In this document: in pieces, positions 1 to 11,757 of the stretch | How the letters are laid out: the number at the start of each line of letters is the position of its first letter | How positions within the stretch are numbered: the first letter of the stretch is position 1 | Assembly: GCA_036346355.1 (NCBI GenBank) | Contig: CM070576.1 | Location: 12,259,558 to 12,323,557, forward strand | Direction: 5' to 3' | DNA length: 64,000 nt | DNA from: Rhipidocladum racemiflorum | Taxonomy: Eukaryota; Streptophyta; Magnoliopsida; Poales; Poaceae | The notes under the pieces: generated by a model | Database searches by the model: none | What the model was told of the DNA's origin: nothing | Seen by the model: the letters and a program-made list of their open reading frames with translations, nothing else | Translations under genes and position numbers: made by a program

Positions 1-899
1 GGTTGCTCTGTGACTGTTCCGGGGCTTTTCCCGGATCGGATTAGCGGTTTGGGGCGATCTCCGAGCATGGCTCCGAGATTCACCTCTATGCGAGCGCACG
101 GGGGAGTGTTTGCGATGGTCCCGGGAAACACTCCGGGCATCCCGACCACGAGGGGGATCCGAGACTTTTAGCTCGGCGGCAAGCCTTTCCAAATCTTCGG
201 CTACGACCCTGCCCACGGCCTCTAAGTCTATTTGCTCGGGAAAACTGCGTAGGTCACGCACGACCGCCGCCAAGGCCTGTAGCCGTTCCTGTTTCCGGTG
301 AACTGGCGGCGGTGAGCTTTGACGGTGCTCCGGAGTGCGATCGGGAGTTCGGTATCCGCGAGAGTTCCTTTCCGTGGAAGCGCACCTCCCCTTTGCCTGG
401 CGGCGAATGCTTGCGAGGGTCTTTCCCAAAGACGCCTCCAGGTGGAGTCTGGCTGCCTCGTAGTGGTCGTGCTTGGCAGCGTCCGAGGATCCCTCTCCGG
501 GCTCCGCACGGCTCCTGGCCATGTTGACTCGACGAGAGCGGGATGAAAGTGATGGGGACATCATTGTATCCCCTTGGGACGCAGCTCTCTGGCCGAGCTC
601 TAGGTCGCAGTATGTCCAGGCCATCGTAGAGCTCGTCGCAGCCATCCTCGAGTCTCCGAGGGTAATGCCTGGGAATGGAGGACCTGCCCTCGCGTTCCGT
701 GTCCGGAAAGGCTCCCAGACTCGGGCAGTGACCGATAGGATCGGTCACCCCGCCACGCTTGTCGGCGGCGTAGTACACGTCGTCATCTTCAACGTGGTCA
801 AAAACACAAAGGTCCCGAGTGTCTCCCGAGTTTGGCATCCTCGAGGATCTTGATCCGCACGGAATCAAAGCTGCCGTCCCCACTGACGGCGCGCCCGGT
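1..899 (-). mobile_element. Ty3/gypsy leader and gag start, partial
   Basis: This is the internal 5' part of a minus-strand LTR retrotransposon that continues off the left edge. Just inside the LTR, around 876-896 on the minus strand, it reads GGCGCGCCGTCAGTGGGGAC. That resembles the primer-binding and leader segment of plant gypsy elements whose primer site contains GGCGC. The minus strand stays open from 1027 to 254 (257 codons), and a second frame is open at 509-228, both rich in Arg, Pro and Ser. I recognise no retroviral motif in either, so I do not call a protein. The base composition is GC-rich, unlike the AT-rich DNA that follows. The gypsy assignment rests on the leader and on the adjacent LTR-like end. 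Confidence 0.45.
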
Positions 900-1533
900 A
901 TCGGCGATTGGAGAACGGGCTCCGTCGAGCTTACTTGTTGAATGGGGATCAACAGAGCCTCGTCGCATTTTAACCAAGGAGGGCGTTCGAGCGACGCGAG
1001 GTCGGGAGAAGAAGAAAGGTGGAACACGGTGTTTTATCCTGGTTCGGGCCTCTCACTGCCGAGATAATAGCCCTACTCCAGTGTATTGTGTTCTATCCCC
1101 GTGTTCCTCCCCTGTTACAGATCTTCAGGGGGGTTTAAATACTACGACTAGAGGTACATAGAAGGCAACTACCTCCTGGGATCGCGCCGCGCAATCGTAC
1201 TTACGATCCACTGCCCTTGATCCGGGCGCTATTTGAATTTCGGGTATGATTTCCCTTGATCTCCGGCTGATTGGTTGCCACCTTCCTTCCTTGTGGCATT
1301 GACCGGGCACCCCGACCAAAACACCCGAGCAGGTCGTGGCCTCTACGAGCATGCTTGCTCGTGGGGGGGGTGTTTGGTGATTCTGCGAGCGAAGGTGCAA
1401 ATGCGTATGCTCGGAGGAGAAAGAGGGATGCTCGTTTCGTTCTCCGAGCATCTTCTTTTAGTGTTGCTTGGTCGGCGGGTTTAGCTTTTCACGGGGGTAC
1501 CGTGGTCTTTTGCCAGATAGCCAATCCCCGACA
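900..1533 (-). mobile_element. 5' LTR of minus-strand gypsy element
   Basis: Read on the minus strand this segment begins TGTCGGGGATTGGC at 1533, a common start for grass gypsy LTRs, and leads into the leader at about 900. The inner boundary is approximate because no clean CA end is visible beside the presumed primer site. The 5 bp outside are CTTAC; the matching duplication would lie left of the window. ORFs in this stretch on either strand have no recognisable domain. Confidence 0.45.
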
Positions 1534-2685
1534 CTTACTTTTTCTATAATTGATTAACAGGGAGCCTCCCTACGAGCTCCCAAGTAGTAACGATAAAGAT
1601 GCCCATAAATATCATCCTAGGAATAGAAAATTATGATGAACACACAGCCTAAAAATTCCAGAGCTCGTGGTAGCTACAAGAATTGGGAACAAGCAGAGAG
1701 GGAAACACCAGAAGGAAAAGAAAGAAGGGAAGAAAAAAAGGAAAAAAGAAAGAAGGGAAGAAACTAAAGGATAAGTGACTTGACTTTGCGATATGATTGA
1801 GAGCAATGAAACAGAATGTTACACTCTGATACCCCTTCTGATACAAAATAGCCCTCGAATTGGATCAGAGTTTTGTAAGATGCAACACAAGTGTGCACCG
1901 TCTTAAGAATGAATAAATGAATCTCATAGAGAGAACCAAACTAATGACGTTGAAGCATCCATGATGAGAGGGAAACGATTTGGCAAAGCCGACCATAAAT
2001 TCTTTAAGCACAACTTCAAAAGAGTATAAGGGATTGTTGCTCTCTCATAACCTCTTGAACATTTTAGGACATTTAGATCATTACCCTATACAAGAATCTA
2101 GTTCTAAAGAATAACATAGTCTCTAATCCTCTCGTGCACCTCTTTCTTTCGATGAATGGGTTTGTGGCTCTTGGTTGGTTGGGTTCTCCATGACCACCCC
2201 CTAGGTTTATATAGCCTCCCTAGTTGTCCTCCAAAGTAGACAGGAATCTTACTCCTATTAGGATTCTTCTAGCACACCTTTCTAAATCCTAGAATGCTAA
2301 ATATGAGTTATCGTATTTAATAATCTCTACCTTGACTCTTATCAATGGAAGTCATCGTGCTCCTCAAAGAACTGGTACCAAGTTGGCTTTGTAAATTTTT
2401 TCTATCCACCTTTCGGAATGCCCCCATCATAAGGGCTCATGCACATCCCCGCAATATGTGTATTGGTGTTCAAGCTTCACCGTCCGAACCCTCCACGTGA
2501 GAGACCTTTCTTTGTATAGTTTGGTTAACCACACCTCCTATTCCTGCAACACTCCATGCCATAGGTTTGGCCGTCTCCAAGTTCCACCTGCTCGTTGATA
2601 CTATGTGGGTGGTCATGCCATGTCTTCCTTTTTCCAACAGCTCGCGCCTTCACCTTTGCACCTAATAGATTTTATAATAATCTTT
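1534..2685. other. Unassigned AT-rich intergenic DNA
   Basis: I see no gene or element end here. A purine-rich tract of A and G runs at about 1690-1770 and produces the low-complexity Phe/Ser ORFs on the minus strand. The rest is AT-rich with stops in all frames. Confidence 0.5.
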
Positions 2686-3035
2686 CACTACGCTAGAAAG
2701 GCTTATATTATACCTCTCATCACTGGTCCTTCTAGCAAAAAACTATCAGTGATGACAATGGTACTCATCACTAACGGTTTTTTGCTAGAAGTGTCAGTGA
2801 TGAGGAACTTATCACATATGGTTCTAGCCATAAAACTGTCAGTGATGACAATGGCACTCATCACTAACGGTTTTTTTCTAGAACCGTCTGTGATGATGGA
2901 ACCTATCACAGACAGTTGTATTCAAAAATCGTCAATGATGTGTCATAGATGGTTTTTGCTTAATTAGAACTGTCTGTGAGGTGTCATCATAGAAGGTTTT
3001 TAGCTAGAACCGTCTGTGATGAGCATCTCCTAGAA
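2686..3035 (+). repeat. CACTA 5' terminus and subterminal repeats
   Basis: Several direct and inverted copies of a short motif, CCGTCTGTGAT or CTGTCAGTGATGA, lie here, separated by GGTTTTTTGCTAGAA-type spacers. Clustered repeats of 10-20 bp next to a CACTA terminus are the usual transposase-binding arrays of this superfamily. The 120-aa plus ORF and 68-aa minus ORF here are translations of the repeats, not genes. Confidence 0.65.
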
Positions 3036-3781
3036 ATAAATACAGAGAGCCGCAAGGCTCTTGCCCCAATTATGGTTTCTTGAGCTATTTTTGATGTGGG
3101 TGCGATTGTTTAGCGATCTGGTGCAAGGAGACTATGGATTTGGAAGAGTGATTGTAGATCCTTTTATTCTTGGTAGTATAAGGTTAGTGTTTGGTTCTAT
3201 TGCATTATATTGAAGATTTAGCTTTTGTATAAAGAGATAGAATTTTTGAAGATATGGTTTAGATCTAAGTTAGCGTAGATCCATTTGTTCTTTGTGTTAT
3301 AAAATAGTAATTGTTGAAGATATGGTTTATATCTAGATTGGCGAGGAAGAAATGGTTTAGATATAACTTGATATAGCTAGCTTGGTGATGAAGATATGGT
3401 TTAGATCTAGCATGATGTAGAGATAGCTAGGTAAAGAGAGAATTGAAGATCCATTTTGTTCTTCTTTATGTAAGAAGCTAGCTAGCTTCATGAAGAGAGA
3501 TATGATAATTTGAAGATATTTATGCAATTTAATTGAGTCTTGGAGCACTGAATTAAGCTAACTAGTGCATAAGTGTTTTTAAATATAGCTAGCTAGATCT
3601 ATTTGTTGTTCGTGATCTAAGAGGTAGCTAGTTTGGTAAAGAGAAAATTGAAGATATGTACTTGGCTTAGCTAGCTAGTTAATTTGTGCCCCAATTTAAT
3701 TAAGAATATGTGCATGTGCATGCACTATAGTGTACTTCATTATTTAACACTTATATATTGTTATATACGTAGCTTATGTAG
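3036..3781 (+). other. AT-rich CACTA leader, no ORF
   Basis: This stretch between the terminal repeats and the transposase start is AT-rich. It contains degenerate repeats of GATATGGTTTAGATCTA and many AGCTAG words. It probably is the 5' untranslated part of the transposase gene. No coding region is visible. Confidence 0.4.
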
Positions 3782-4790
3782 ATGGACCAAAGCTGGATGT
3801 ATGTTGTGAACCATGCGAGTGACGAGTACATTAATGGCATCTCTACTTTTAGAAAAGATGCAGAGGAGGATATACTTAATAAGGGGGTCCAATTTATGTC
3901 TTGTCTATGCAATGACTACGATAATCTGAGAATGTATGGTAACTCAGCCCAAATCAAAGCACACTTGATTCTACGGGGTTTCAAAAGGGAGGTATACATG
4001 TTGGATCAGTCATGGTGAAAAGTATATCATACATGAAGCTGGTAGTACTAACATTGCCGACGAAGTTAGTGATATGCTGGATGATATTGATTGTGCTCCC
4101 CAACAGGATAGGTTGTAGGATGACAATCTGGATCAGATGATACGTGATGCAGAAGGGAATTATGATGATAGATAGTATGGTGAATTTCAGGGCTTGATGG
4201 ATGACTTAGAGAAACCTTTGTTCTCGGGCTACAATTCAAAATACACAAGGTTGTCGTTCGTGCTTGAACTATTGAAATTGAAGGCAAGCAACGGTTGGTC
4301 CGACAAGAGTTTCACAACACTGTTAGCTCTATTAGTGGACATGCTTATAGAGGAAAATGAGTTACCGACAACCATATACAAAGCTAAGAAGGTTGCTAGT
4401 CCCTTTGTAATGGAAGTACAAAGAATACAAGCATGTCTGGATGACTGTATCCTATAGCGTAAAGAGTACACAGACTTGCATGTATGTCGGGTTTGCAACA
4501 CATCCCGGTACAAGCATAAGAATCAACCAGATGACATGGCGAGGGCATCGAGGTGAAGAAAGGACCTCTTGTTAAGGTGGCGTGGTATCTGCCTATAATT
4601 CCCCGTTTGAAGCATTCATTTGCCAACCAAAGGGATGAAAAACTACTGCATTGGCACTCGGAGGAGCGTAAGAATGACATAATGCTAAGACATCCTGCTA
4701 ATTCTTTCCAGTGGAGAAACATTGATAGGAGGTTTGTAAAATTCGGTGTGGAACCGAGGAATATAAGGTTTGGATTGAGTGGAACCGATT
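3782..4790 (+). pseudogene. TNP2-type CACTA transposase, truncated
   Basis: This is the remnant of the En/Spm TNP2 transposase, which cuts and joins CACTA ends. The open segment at 3782-4018 begins MDQSWMY and resembles the transposase-associated N-terminal domain, though the Cys pattern is degraded. A frameshift near 4005 restores the expected HGE after it. The segment at 4194-4457 carries NGWSDKSFTTLL and a following PTTIYKAKK, typical of the TNP2 family. The frame at about 4553-4790 carries PRLKHSF, WHSEERKND, LRHPANS and EPRNIRFGLS, corresponding to the region just before the catalytic core. Stops at 4018, 4178 and 4457 and the frameshift disable it. The catalytic part and the C-terminus are missing; the sequence passes directly into subterminal repeats. 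Confidence 0.8.
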
Positions 4791-5150
4791 GGGATGGGTA
4801 CAGTATCACAATCGGTTCTTTGTTAGAACCGATTGTGATAATATCCTCATCCCAATCGGTTTTTTATTGGTACCGATTGTGATACTGTAATCATTTCAAT
4901 CGGTTCTAAAATAGAACCGATTGTGATATTATGCTTATCTCAATCGGTTCTAAGAGAGAACCGATTGTGATAAGATTATTATCATAGTCAGTTCCGACAA
5001 AGAACCGACAGCGATGAGAGATTATTACTGTCGGGTTAAAACCGACTGTGATATATCTACCTTATCACTATCGTTGGACTTTCCATCGCCACCAAAACCG
5101 ACTGTGATGGCAAAAAAGAACCGATTGTGATGTATGAATCTGTAGTAGTG
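4791..5150 (+). repeat. CACTA 3' subterminal repeats and terminus
   Basis: About ten alternating copies of CAATCGGTTC and GAACCGATTGTGAT occur here, some as GAACCGACTGTGAT, many arranged as short hairpins. The array ends CTGTAGTAGTG at 5150, a CACTA right terminus. It abuts the TNP2 remnant without an intervening CACTA end, so it is not a clean separate insertion. Confidence 0.65.
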
Positions 5151-5734
5151 ACCTCACACGTTTAGGGCGAAATGTCAAGAAAAATAAGAATGAATCAGGG
5201 GTGTAACTAGAAAATTTTTGATGAGTATGCACATTTCATATGTACAACTCTATAGTTTTGTATAATAAATTCGTAATATCATAAATCTGATACATATATT
5301 TGAAATTTGCTAAAAGTACAATACAAATATTTCTAATGTCTTAAAAATCCGAAACCATCAAAATCAAAATCAACTCAATCTATGAATTTAAGCTATGAAA
5401 AGATCAACCTATAGCATTTCTTAAATTTTTAAGAGTACCAGGGCATACCCAACGCCCCCTAGATCCGTCCCCGAAAAGTACAACTACACTAGTCCCTACT
5501 GAGGTGGCCAGCATTACAAATTAATATTGCAACGTGTCCCAAACTGAGTTTGTCCATAGCAGAATTTTGACAAGAAGTTAGTATGTACATGAAATCTATG
5601 CTTGATATGGTTCAAAATTGTCACTATTACCACTTGTTGCTCCCTGATTGGTATAGAAATAGAGAACCATTTACCTTGATAGCATTTGCTAATCTTGTAT
5701 TCAGTATGTGATTATGTTGGGTGGAGATAATGGG
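5151..5734. other. Unassigned AT-rich DNA
   Basis: No ORF, RNA gene or element terminus was seen. It may be host intergenic sequence or the interior of a larger CACTA whose right end lies at 33962. Confidence 0.4.
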
Positions 5735-6445
5735 GATGGCTTGGATACTCCAAATTTAGCATGACTTGTTGCTCCAAATTTACCATGACTTGAAAACTCA
5801 AAATTTTCATTGTCTCCAATATTACCATGACATGGATACTCTAAATTTGCTAAGTCTCAAAATTTACCATGACTTGGATACTCCAATACATTTTGGCTAA
5901 ATCTCCAAATTTGCAATGACTTGGACACTTCAAATTTTGGCTAAGTCTCCAAATTTGCCATGATTTGGATGCTCCAAATTTTGGCTTTCTCCAAATTTAC
6001 CATGACTTCGATGCTCCAAATTTTAGCTAACTCTCCAAATTTACCATGACTTGGATGCTCTAATTTTTTTGGCTAAATCTCTCAATTTTGGCAAATTTGA
6101 AGGCATGCTCTAATTTTTGCCTAAGTCTCTAAATTTTGGCAAATTTGAAGGCTTTACCAAATTTGGATCATCCAAGTCATGGTAAATTTGGAGAGTTAGC
6201 TAAAATCATGGCAAATTTTAAGACTTTGACAAAATTTGGAGCATCCAAGTCATGGTGAATTTGGATAATTACTCGAAATTTAAAGCATCTAAGTCATGGC
6301 AAATTTGAAGATACAAAATTTGGAGCATCCAAGTAACAGTAAATTTAGAGACTTAACCAAAATTTGGAGCATCCAAGTCATAGTAAATTTAAAGGTTTAG
6401 CCAAAATTTAGAGCATCCAAGTCATGATAAATTTGAAAATCTAGA
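5735..6445. repeat. Fold-back array of ~40-bp units
   Basis: From about 5735 to 6130 a degenerate unit built around TTTACCATGACTTGGATGC followed by TCCAAATTTTGGCTAA recurs about eight times. From about 6150 to 6445 the same unit recurs in the opposite orientation (GCATCCAAGTCATGGTAAA). The two halves form a large imperfect inverted repeat centred near 6140. I see no target duplication or coding capacity. It resembles fold-back elements or the long terminal arms of some MULEs, but the family is not identified. Confidence 0.6.
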
Positions 6446-7224
6446 AGATGCATCATATGTTTTATAGTGCTAAACCAGTGTTTTATGCATATCTGTGACA
6501 CTACGGATAGATGGTGTGAGTCATTTCCGATGTTGGTATGATGATACGACTTTAGTATCATGTTTTTGGGCCTTCCCCGTGAGTTTGGGCCTTTCCGGGG
6601 GAGAATTTGGGCCTTCCGGGGAAGTTTGGGCCTAGCGGGAGCTAGTTTGGGCCTTAGGGGGTTGAAGTGGGCCGTTGGTGGGGGAGTTTTGGGCCTATGG
6701 GGGGGAACCCTGAATTTCCTACCTTAGGGGCGCCCCACCCCTTGCTTATGCGCTTCCTACCCCTTCCCCAACCCTAGCCGCCACCCCCTAGCACCTCCCT
6801 TGCGCCTCCACCCCTCCCCCTTCCTCTCCACCTCCCTCCCCTCCTCTAGCCGGCCCTAGAGCCTCTCTCTCCGCGTGATCTTGCTGTCCGAGAGCTCTCT
6901 GTGACACTACGGTATGGTGTGACATTATAAAATGTGAAATTAGAGAATAAAACCTTTCGGCTTGAGGTTTACTCGCGTTTTTGGGCCTTTTGAAGTGTTG
7001 TGACACCACGGAGCGTCGTAACCTTATAAAAGGTGCATGATGAGGTCAAAAACATATTGAAATATGATATGGGAGGTTAAAACCATAAGTTATGGAGGTT
7101 AATAGCGTTGTCGGGCCGTTTCCGGGGTTTTGGGCCTTCCCGGGGGAGTTTGGGCCTTAAAGAGGGGGTTGTGGGCTTTGGTGGGATGGAGTGGGAATCC
7201 ATTTAGGATTAGGAAAGGGGCTTA

Positions 7225-7513
7225 GAGCATCTCCAATAGTTCCCAAAACTTATTACCAAAATTATTTTTTAGGAACAAATGAAAAAATTACCGCTCCAAC
7301 AGTTACCCTATCAGAATCCCAATCTCTCTGCACGCCCAAAAACTCTAGCCGAAGTGGCCAGATATTGGGCGCTCGTGTGCTTTCCTAATCACTATTTTTG
7401 GGGGGAAATGGCAATTGTTGGAGAATAACCTTTTTTTAAGGTCCAAAATTTTTAGGAAGCTCCTAATCCAGGATTATTGGGAGTTAAATTATAGGAAACT
7501 GTTGGAGATGCTC
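7225..7513. mobile_element. Tourist-like MITE (PIF/Harbinger)
   Basis: This 289-bp element has terminal inverted repeats GAGCATCTCCAA and TTGGAGATGCTC. It is flanked by TTA on both sides (7222-7224 and 7514-7516), the typical duplication of PIF/Harbinger MITEs. It sits inside the solo B LTR and is the youngest layer there. It has no coding capacity; the ORFs crossing it run into the LTR. Confidence 0.85.
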
Positions 7514-9036
7514 TTAGGGCTGGTTAAAGGGGGGTTTCTCTGCCCTTTTGGGCATTCTCCCCCTGCCCCTTGCGCCCCCAAGTGCCCTAGCCGCCTCCCA
7601 CACCTCCCCACCTCCTCCTTGGGCGCCTCCACCTCCCCCAAGCCTCTCCCCTTGCGCCACCACCCTCTCCACCTCCCTTGCTGTGCCTAGGTGAGTTCTT
7701 GACCTCACCACCTCGAAGATCCATCCATTGGAGCGCTCCGCGATGAGGAGATCCGGTGGATTTGGAAGCGAGGAAGGGGATCGCGCGAACCGGGAGGAGA
7801 TCTATTGGGTTTTCGTGCGTCAGGCAAAGGTATGTCCATGTAAATCCTTGGGGTTAATCTAGGTACTGTTCTAAGGGTGTTTATCAAGTTTTTAGATCAA
7901 TTGGTGGTGCTGGAATTGAGTAATTTGGATTAGATCTAGATGTTGTCATGTTCTGTTTTTGGGATAGCATGAGCAGTCGACCTAGGGTTTGCGTTTTCGT
8001 CAATTTAGAATCCGAATCTGTTCGTACGGATGTTGAGGAAGTTGTAGATAATTTCATTATCTTTCAGTGGGTATAAAGCACGTTAAATTCCGCCCAGCCG
8101 TTTGAATGTTATGGCTGTTTTACCGAGCGTGATAAAATCTGTGACGTAATTGGAATAGATCACGGTAATCTGTAGATTAAACAACTTTAGAGTCCGAATC
8201 AGTCTTTCCATATACCTAGAGAAAGTTGGAAAATTTCTTAAGATACGCGAGGATGTACTCGTTTAATTGATTCGGAGTCCCAGAACTCAAGTTATGCCTT
8301 TTGCAAGGCTGCTATCCCGACGGGACAGAACCTCTGTTTTTAGGTTTTGCGAGTAGTTGGCAATGTCGGGGTAGATGAGGGTTTGCGTACTATTTTGTGG
8401 ACATGATTGTGAGCGTGTGGTACCTATGTGCAGGTGGTGCGACCCCGGGAGTGCCCTCTACTTCCCACCAATCCGTTGCCCGTGGTTGAGGCAAGTGTGT
8501 TGTGATGGATAGCGATTTGTAGGTTGCTTGTTGAGAATAGATGGAATTGACTACATGATATATGATCACTTGCCATGCTTTTATGATTGCCAATGATATG
8601 ATGAGCATGTTTAATATGTTATGATGCCATGTGTTAATATGTGAGTTAAATATGATGTTGGCATAAATGCATACATGGCATGTTACATGGCTCGGGCGGT
8701 GAGAAAGTTATAACTAGTCCGGGAAGGTCGGTGAGAAAGTTATGACTAATCCGGAAAGCCAATGAGTAAGTCCTACATCGTGATTCCATTCACCGCGGTG
8801 AACGGAAGCGAGGAGTAGGCACCCTCCATCTTCGGGATGGAAGGGGGGAGAGGGTGCACACCGACGGGTGTGTACTCAACCATACCGGTATGAGTTTCCA
8901 AGGAGACATGAGCATTGCATTACATTGCATACATAATGATGATGATATTGTTAAGTGTTAATGAATGAGATGATATATATGATGGGAGATGTTATTGCCA
9001 TGATATTGTTCTTGTTGTCCATTGCAATATGCTTGC

Positions 9037-9051
9037 TGAGTTTCGAACTCA
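9037..9051 (+). promoter_or_regulatory. Conserved LTR stem-loop (family B)
   Basis: CTTGCTGAG-TTTCG-AACTCACGCTTG forms a short hairpin with stem TGAGTT/AACTCA. Other B LTRs have TGAGT-GATGA-ACTCA at the same place (for example 24448-24462), and family A has TGAGTAC-CAA-GTACTCA. The context CTTGCTGAG...ACTCACnCTTG is shared. It may act in the RNA (termination, polyadenylation or strand transfer); the function is inferred. Confidence 0.45.
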
Positions 9052-11033
9052 CGCTTGTGTTTTCTTGTTATTTTAGGTACCATGAGAACGGCATGCGGGG
9101 AAGGGAAATAGTCACACGCCCACACGTAGCTTCACCATATTGATTCCACAAGTCATTCTATTAGTTTGATAATAAATTGCGTGTGATGATTATTGCTTTA
9201 AGGTTTAGCTTTGCTATATGAGAGTTTTATTGTTTGTTTGACCCTTGGAGACATTATGTGTTTGAAACTAGACTTATATTATTGCTAAGTCATTAATTAT
9301 TGCTGTTTTTAGTTGTCTCTCATAATCCATACATTGATATACTGTTGTTGCTCCTTTAATTCATGTTAAAACAAAGGAGATGCTGCCGAAATTTCGGTTT
9401 TTAGCATATGTACCTTTGCTGGAATTTATGGTAACTAGTGGTATTTAGATGTTGTTTAGCTTATGTTTGGTAGCATTCAGGCATAGTAAATGCCGGGGTG
9501 TTACACTCTCCGTCCAAGAGGATCCGGTGTTCCCGGCAATTGGAGGAGAGATCGGATCGCAAGGAGGAGGCGTTCGTTGACCGGGTGATCCGTCAAGAAG
9601 AGGTACGGATTTGGGGTCTTGTTCGGGGTGGTCTAGGTGCTATTATATGGGTAATTCCATATTTAATCATGGTGTTTAGGTGCTGTTCCTAGTTGAGATT
9701 AGGGAGTTTGCAATGGTTGTCCCACGTTCTGCTTCGGGCAGATTGGGCACACAACCTAGGGTTTGAGTTTTTGCAATTTTAGAATCGGAATTTGGTCGGC
9801 CACCTGTTGCAGAAGTTGTAGATAACTTCAATACCTTTAATTGGACAACAAGAACGTCCAATTTCGGCCAGCTGTTTGAAAGTTATGGTCGTTTTACCGA
9901 ACGTGTTCAAATCTGTGACGTAATTGGGATAGAACGTAATGCTTTGTAGGTTAAACAATTTTAGAGGCCGAATCAGCTTTTCCCAATACTTAGAGAAATC
10001 TAGGAAAGTTCCTAAGCTTCACGATGATGTACTCGTTTACTATATTTGGAGAACAAGAACTCAAGTTATGCTAGTTTGAAGCCTGCTGTCCCGGGGGACA
10101 GATTCTCTGTTTTTTGGCTTTTGGAGTAGTTTGCGAAGTCGGGGTAGATGAGCGATTGTGTACTGTTTTGTGGGCACGGTTTGAGTGTGTGGTATCTATG
10201 TGCAGGTGGTGTGACCCCGGGAGTGCCCTCATCCTCTCGCCAACCCGTCGCCCGCGGTTGAGGCAAGTGTATTGTAATGGTTGCGGCTTAGGGAGCCGTA
10301 ATGTTTGAATATGAGATGGTTTACACATGTTTTATGATATGATGCCATGATTGATGTTTTCCTTTGACATGATGAACATGATTTCATATTGATCATGATT
10401 TTGTTGTATTAAATGTTTAAGCCAATCTTTACATGTTTATGTCATATGTGCATTCATAATGGAAGAGGCGTCCCATGCTGATGCGGGCTTCTATGTTCAC
10501 ACGTAGTGAACACGAAAGACCTACCTCGTAGTCCCATCCACGGTTGCTCATGGGAGCGAGTCAGTAATAGTAGGCACCCTCCATCTACGGGATGGAAGGG
10601 AAAAGGGGGTGCACACCTGTAACACCCCAAAATTTTACTTTTCTTGAATTCATGTGTGATTTGGCACTTTGGTGAATTTTTGGAATTTTCTGGAATTTAT
10701 TTGGATTTATTTGGAATTTATTTGAATTTATTCCATTTTGAAATAATTAAAGAATTTAATTTTGCAAATAAAATTTTGTTGGAAATATTTTATTTGAGTC
10801 CAAAATGATCCAAAATATTTTCCAGAATTTTTCTGGAATTTTTCTGAGTCTTTTGCTATTTTTAATGAATTAAATGAATTACTGGGAATTATTTTAAATA
10901 TTAAATCGCTGGAAAATGCGAGTGGGTTTGTACTGTTCACCCGACCGAGCCCGAGTCAGACTCGAGTTCGAGTCCGACCCGAGCCACGTGGTCGAGCCGA
11001 ACCCGCTCGTCCCGAACCCTAGCCACACGACCC

Positions 11034-11757
11034 TTGGATCAAGATCCAACGGTTGTGATTGCGCCACGTCACCGAACCCGAGTCCGACCGAGCCAGCCAG
11101 CTCGCCGAGCCGGACCCGAGTCCAACTCACGCGACCGTTGGATCGAGATCCAACGGCTCACGTTGCGCCACGTCGCCTCTCCGTGCCGCCGCCGGACTCC
11201 GCCGTCGAAACCGTGTCGACCTCGGTCTCCGTGCGTTTCACGGACGCCGAGACCCCTATTTAATGCGCCGCCACCACGGTCGTGACCTAGACTTCCGTGC
11301 GCACCCGTGCCCCAAGCCATCTCGCTGTTGCCGCGCCGTTTGCCCGTCTGAGCTCGCCGGAGTTGGAATTCCGTTCGCGCGGTTAAACGCCGATCTCGCC
11401 GCCATCCGCCGTCCTCCGCCGTCATCAAGCCAGATCCGGATTCCCCAAGACGAGGCAGCGTTCGGAGTACCCTTCACTTCGCGGAGAAGCCCCGGCGCCG
11501 TTGGACTCGCTGTCGTCTTCATCTCCGGTGGCCTCTCGCTCCGCCGCGTCGCCATCGCCGTCCGCGAAGCTCGCTTAGCCGTCGTCCGATCGTAATCCAA
11601 GGGCTCGGATCGCGCCACGCCACACCGCGGTGAGATCTCACGTGCAACCTCTGGATCTATTTTCAACCGCCGGATCTAGATCCAACGGCTTAGATTGTGC
11701 CACGTAGCTAGAATCGCACCAGGTTAGATTGGATCTTGACCGTCCGATCAAGATCGA
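11034..11757 (+). promoter_or_regulatory. LTR palindromes CCGTTGGATC/GATCCAACGG
   Basis: Four or more copies of an inverted motif lie in the GC-rich 5' third of the LTR. The clearest is at 11135-11156, with 10-bp arms CCGTTGGATC and GATCCAACGG around a 2-bp centre. Others are near 11034, 11676 and 11738 with partial arms. The same positions are palindromic in the other A LTRs (42645 and 42743). They are candidate protein-binding sites upstream of the presumed TATA box; this is inference. Confidence 0.4.

Larger units (their letters stand above)
2686..5150 (+). mobile_element. CACTA (En/Spm) element with TNP2 remnant
   Basis: The left end reads CACTACGCTAGAAAGG at 2686. It is followed by subterminal repeats, a leader, a decayed TNP2-type transposase and a right end reading CTGTAGTAGTG to 5150. 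No 3-bp target duplication is evident (TTT on the left, ACC on the right). The subterminal repeats on the two sides differ: the left ones centre on CCGTCTGTGAT, the right ones on CCGATTGTGAT. This may therefore be an internally deleted element or a fusion of two related CACTA elements. The repeats at 33734-33962 match the left end better (see findings). Confidence 0.6.
6900..9505 (+). mobile_element. Family-B solo LTR
   Basis: The solo LTR begins TGTGACACTACGG at 6900 and ends GGGTGTTACA at 9505. It is flanked by the 5-bp duplication CTCTC (6895-6899 and 9506-9510), inserted in an older B LTR. Its start is closest to the minus-strand copy ending at 56312, so they belong to one subfamily. Solo LTRs arise by recombination between the two LTRs of a full element. 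Its ORFs are short and Pro/Arg-rich, without domains. A hairpin TGAGTTTCGAACTCA lies at 9037-9051. Confidence 0.88.

Noticed and set aside
1..1533. A host gene on the minus strand (257-codon ORF at 1027-254)
   Set aside because: The frame crosses the LTR-to-leader boundary and has no domain; the adjacent sequence looks like a gypsy primer and leader region.
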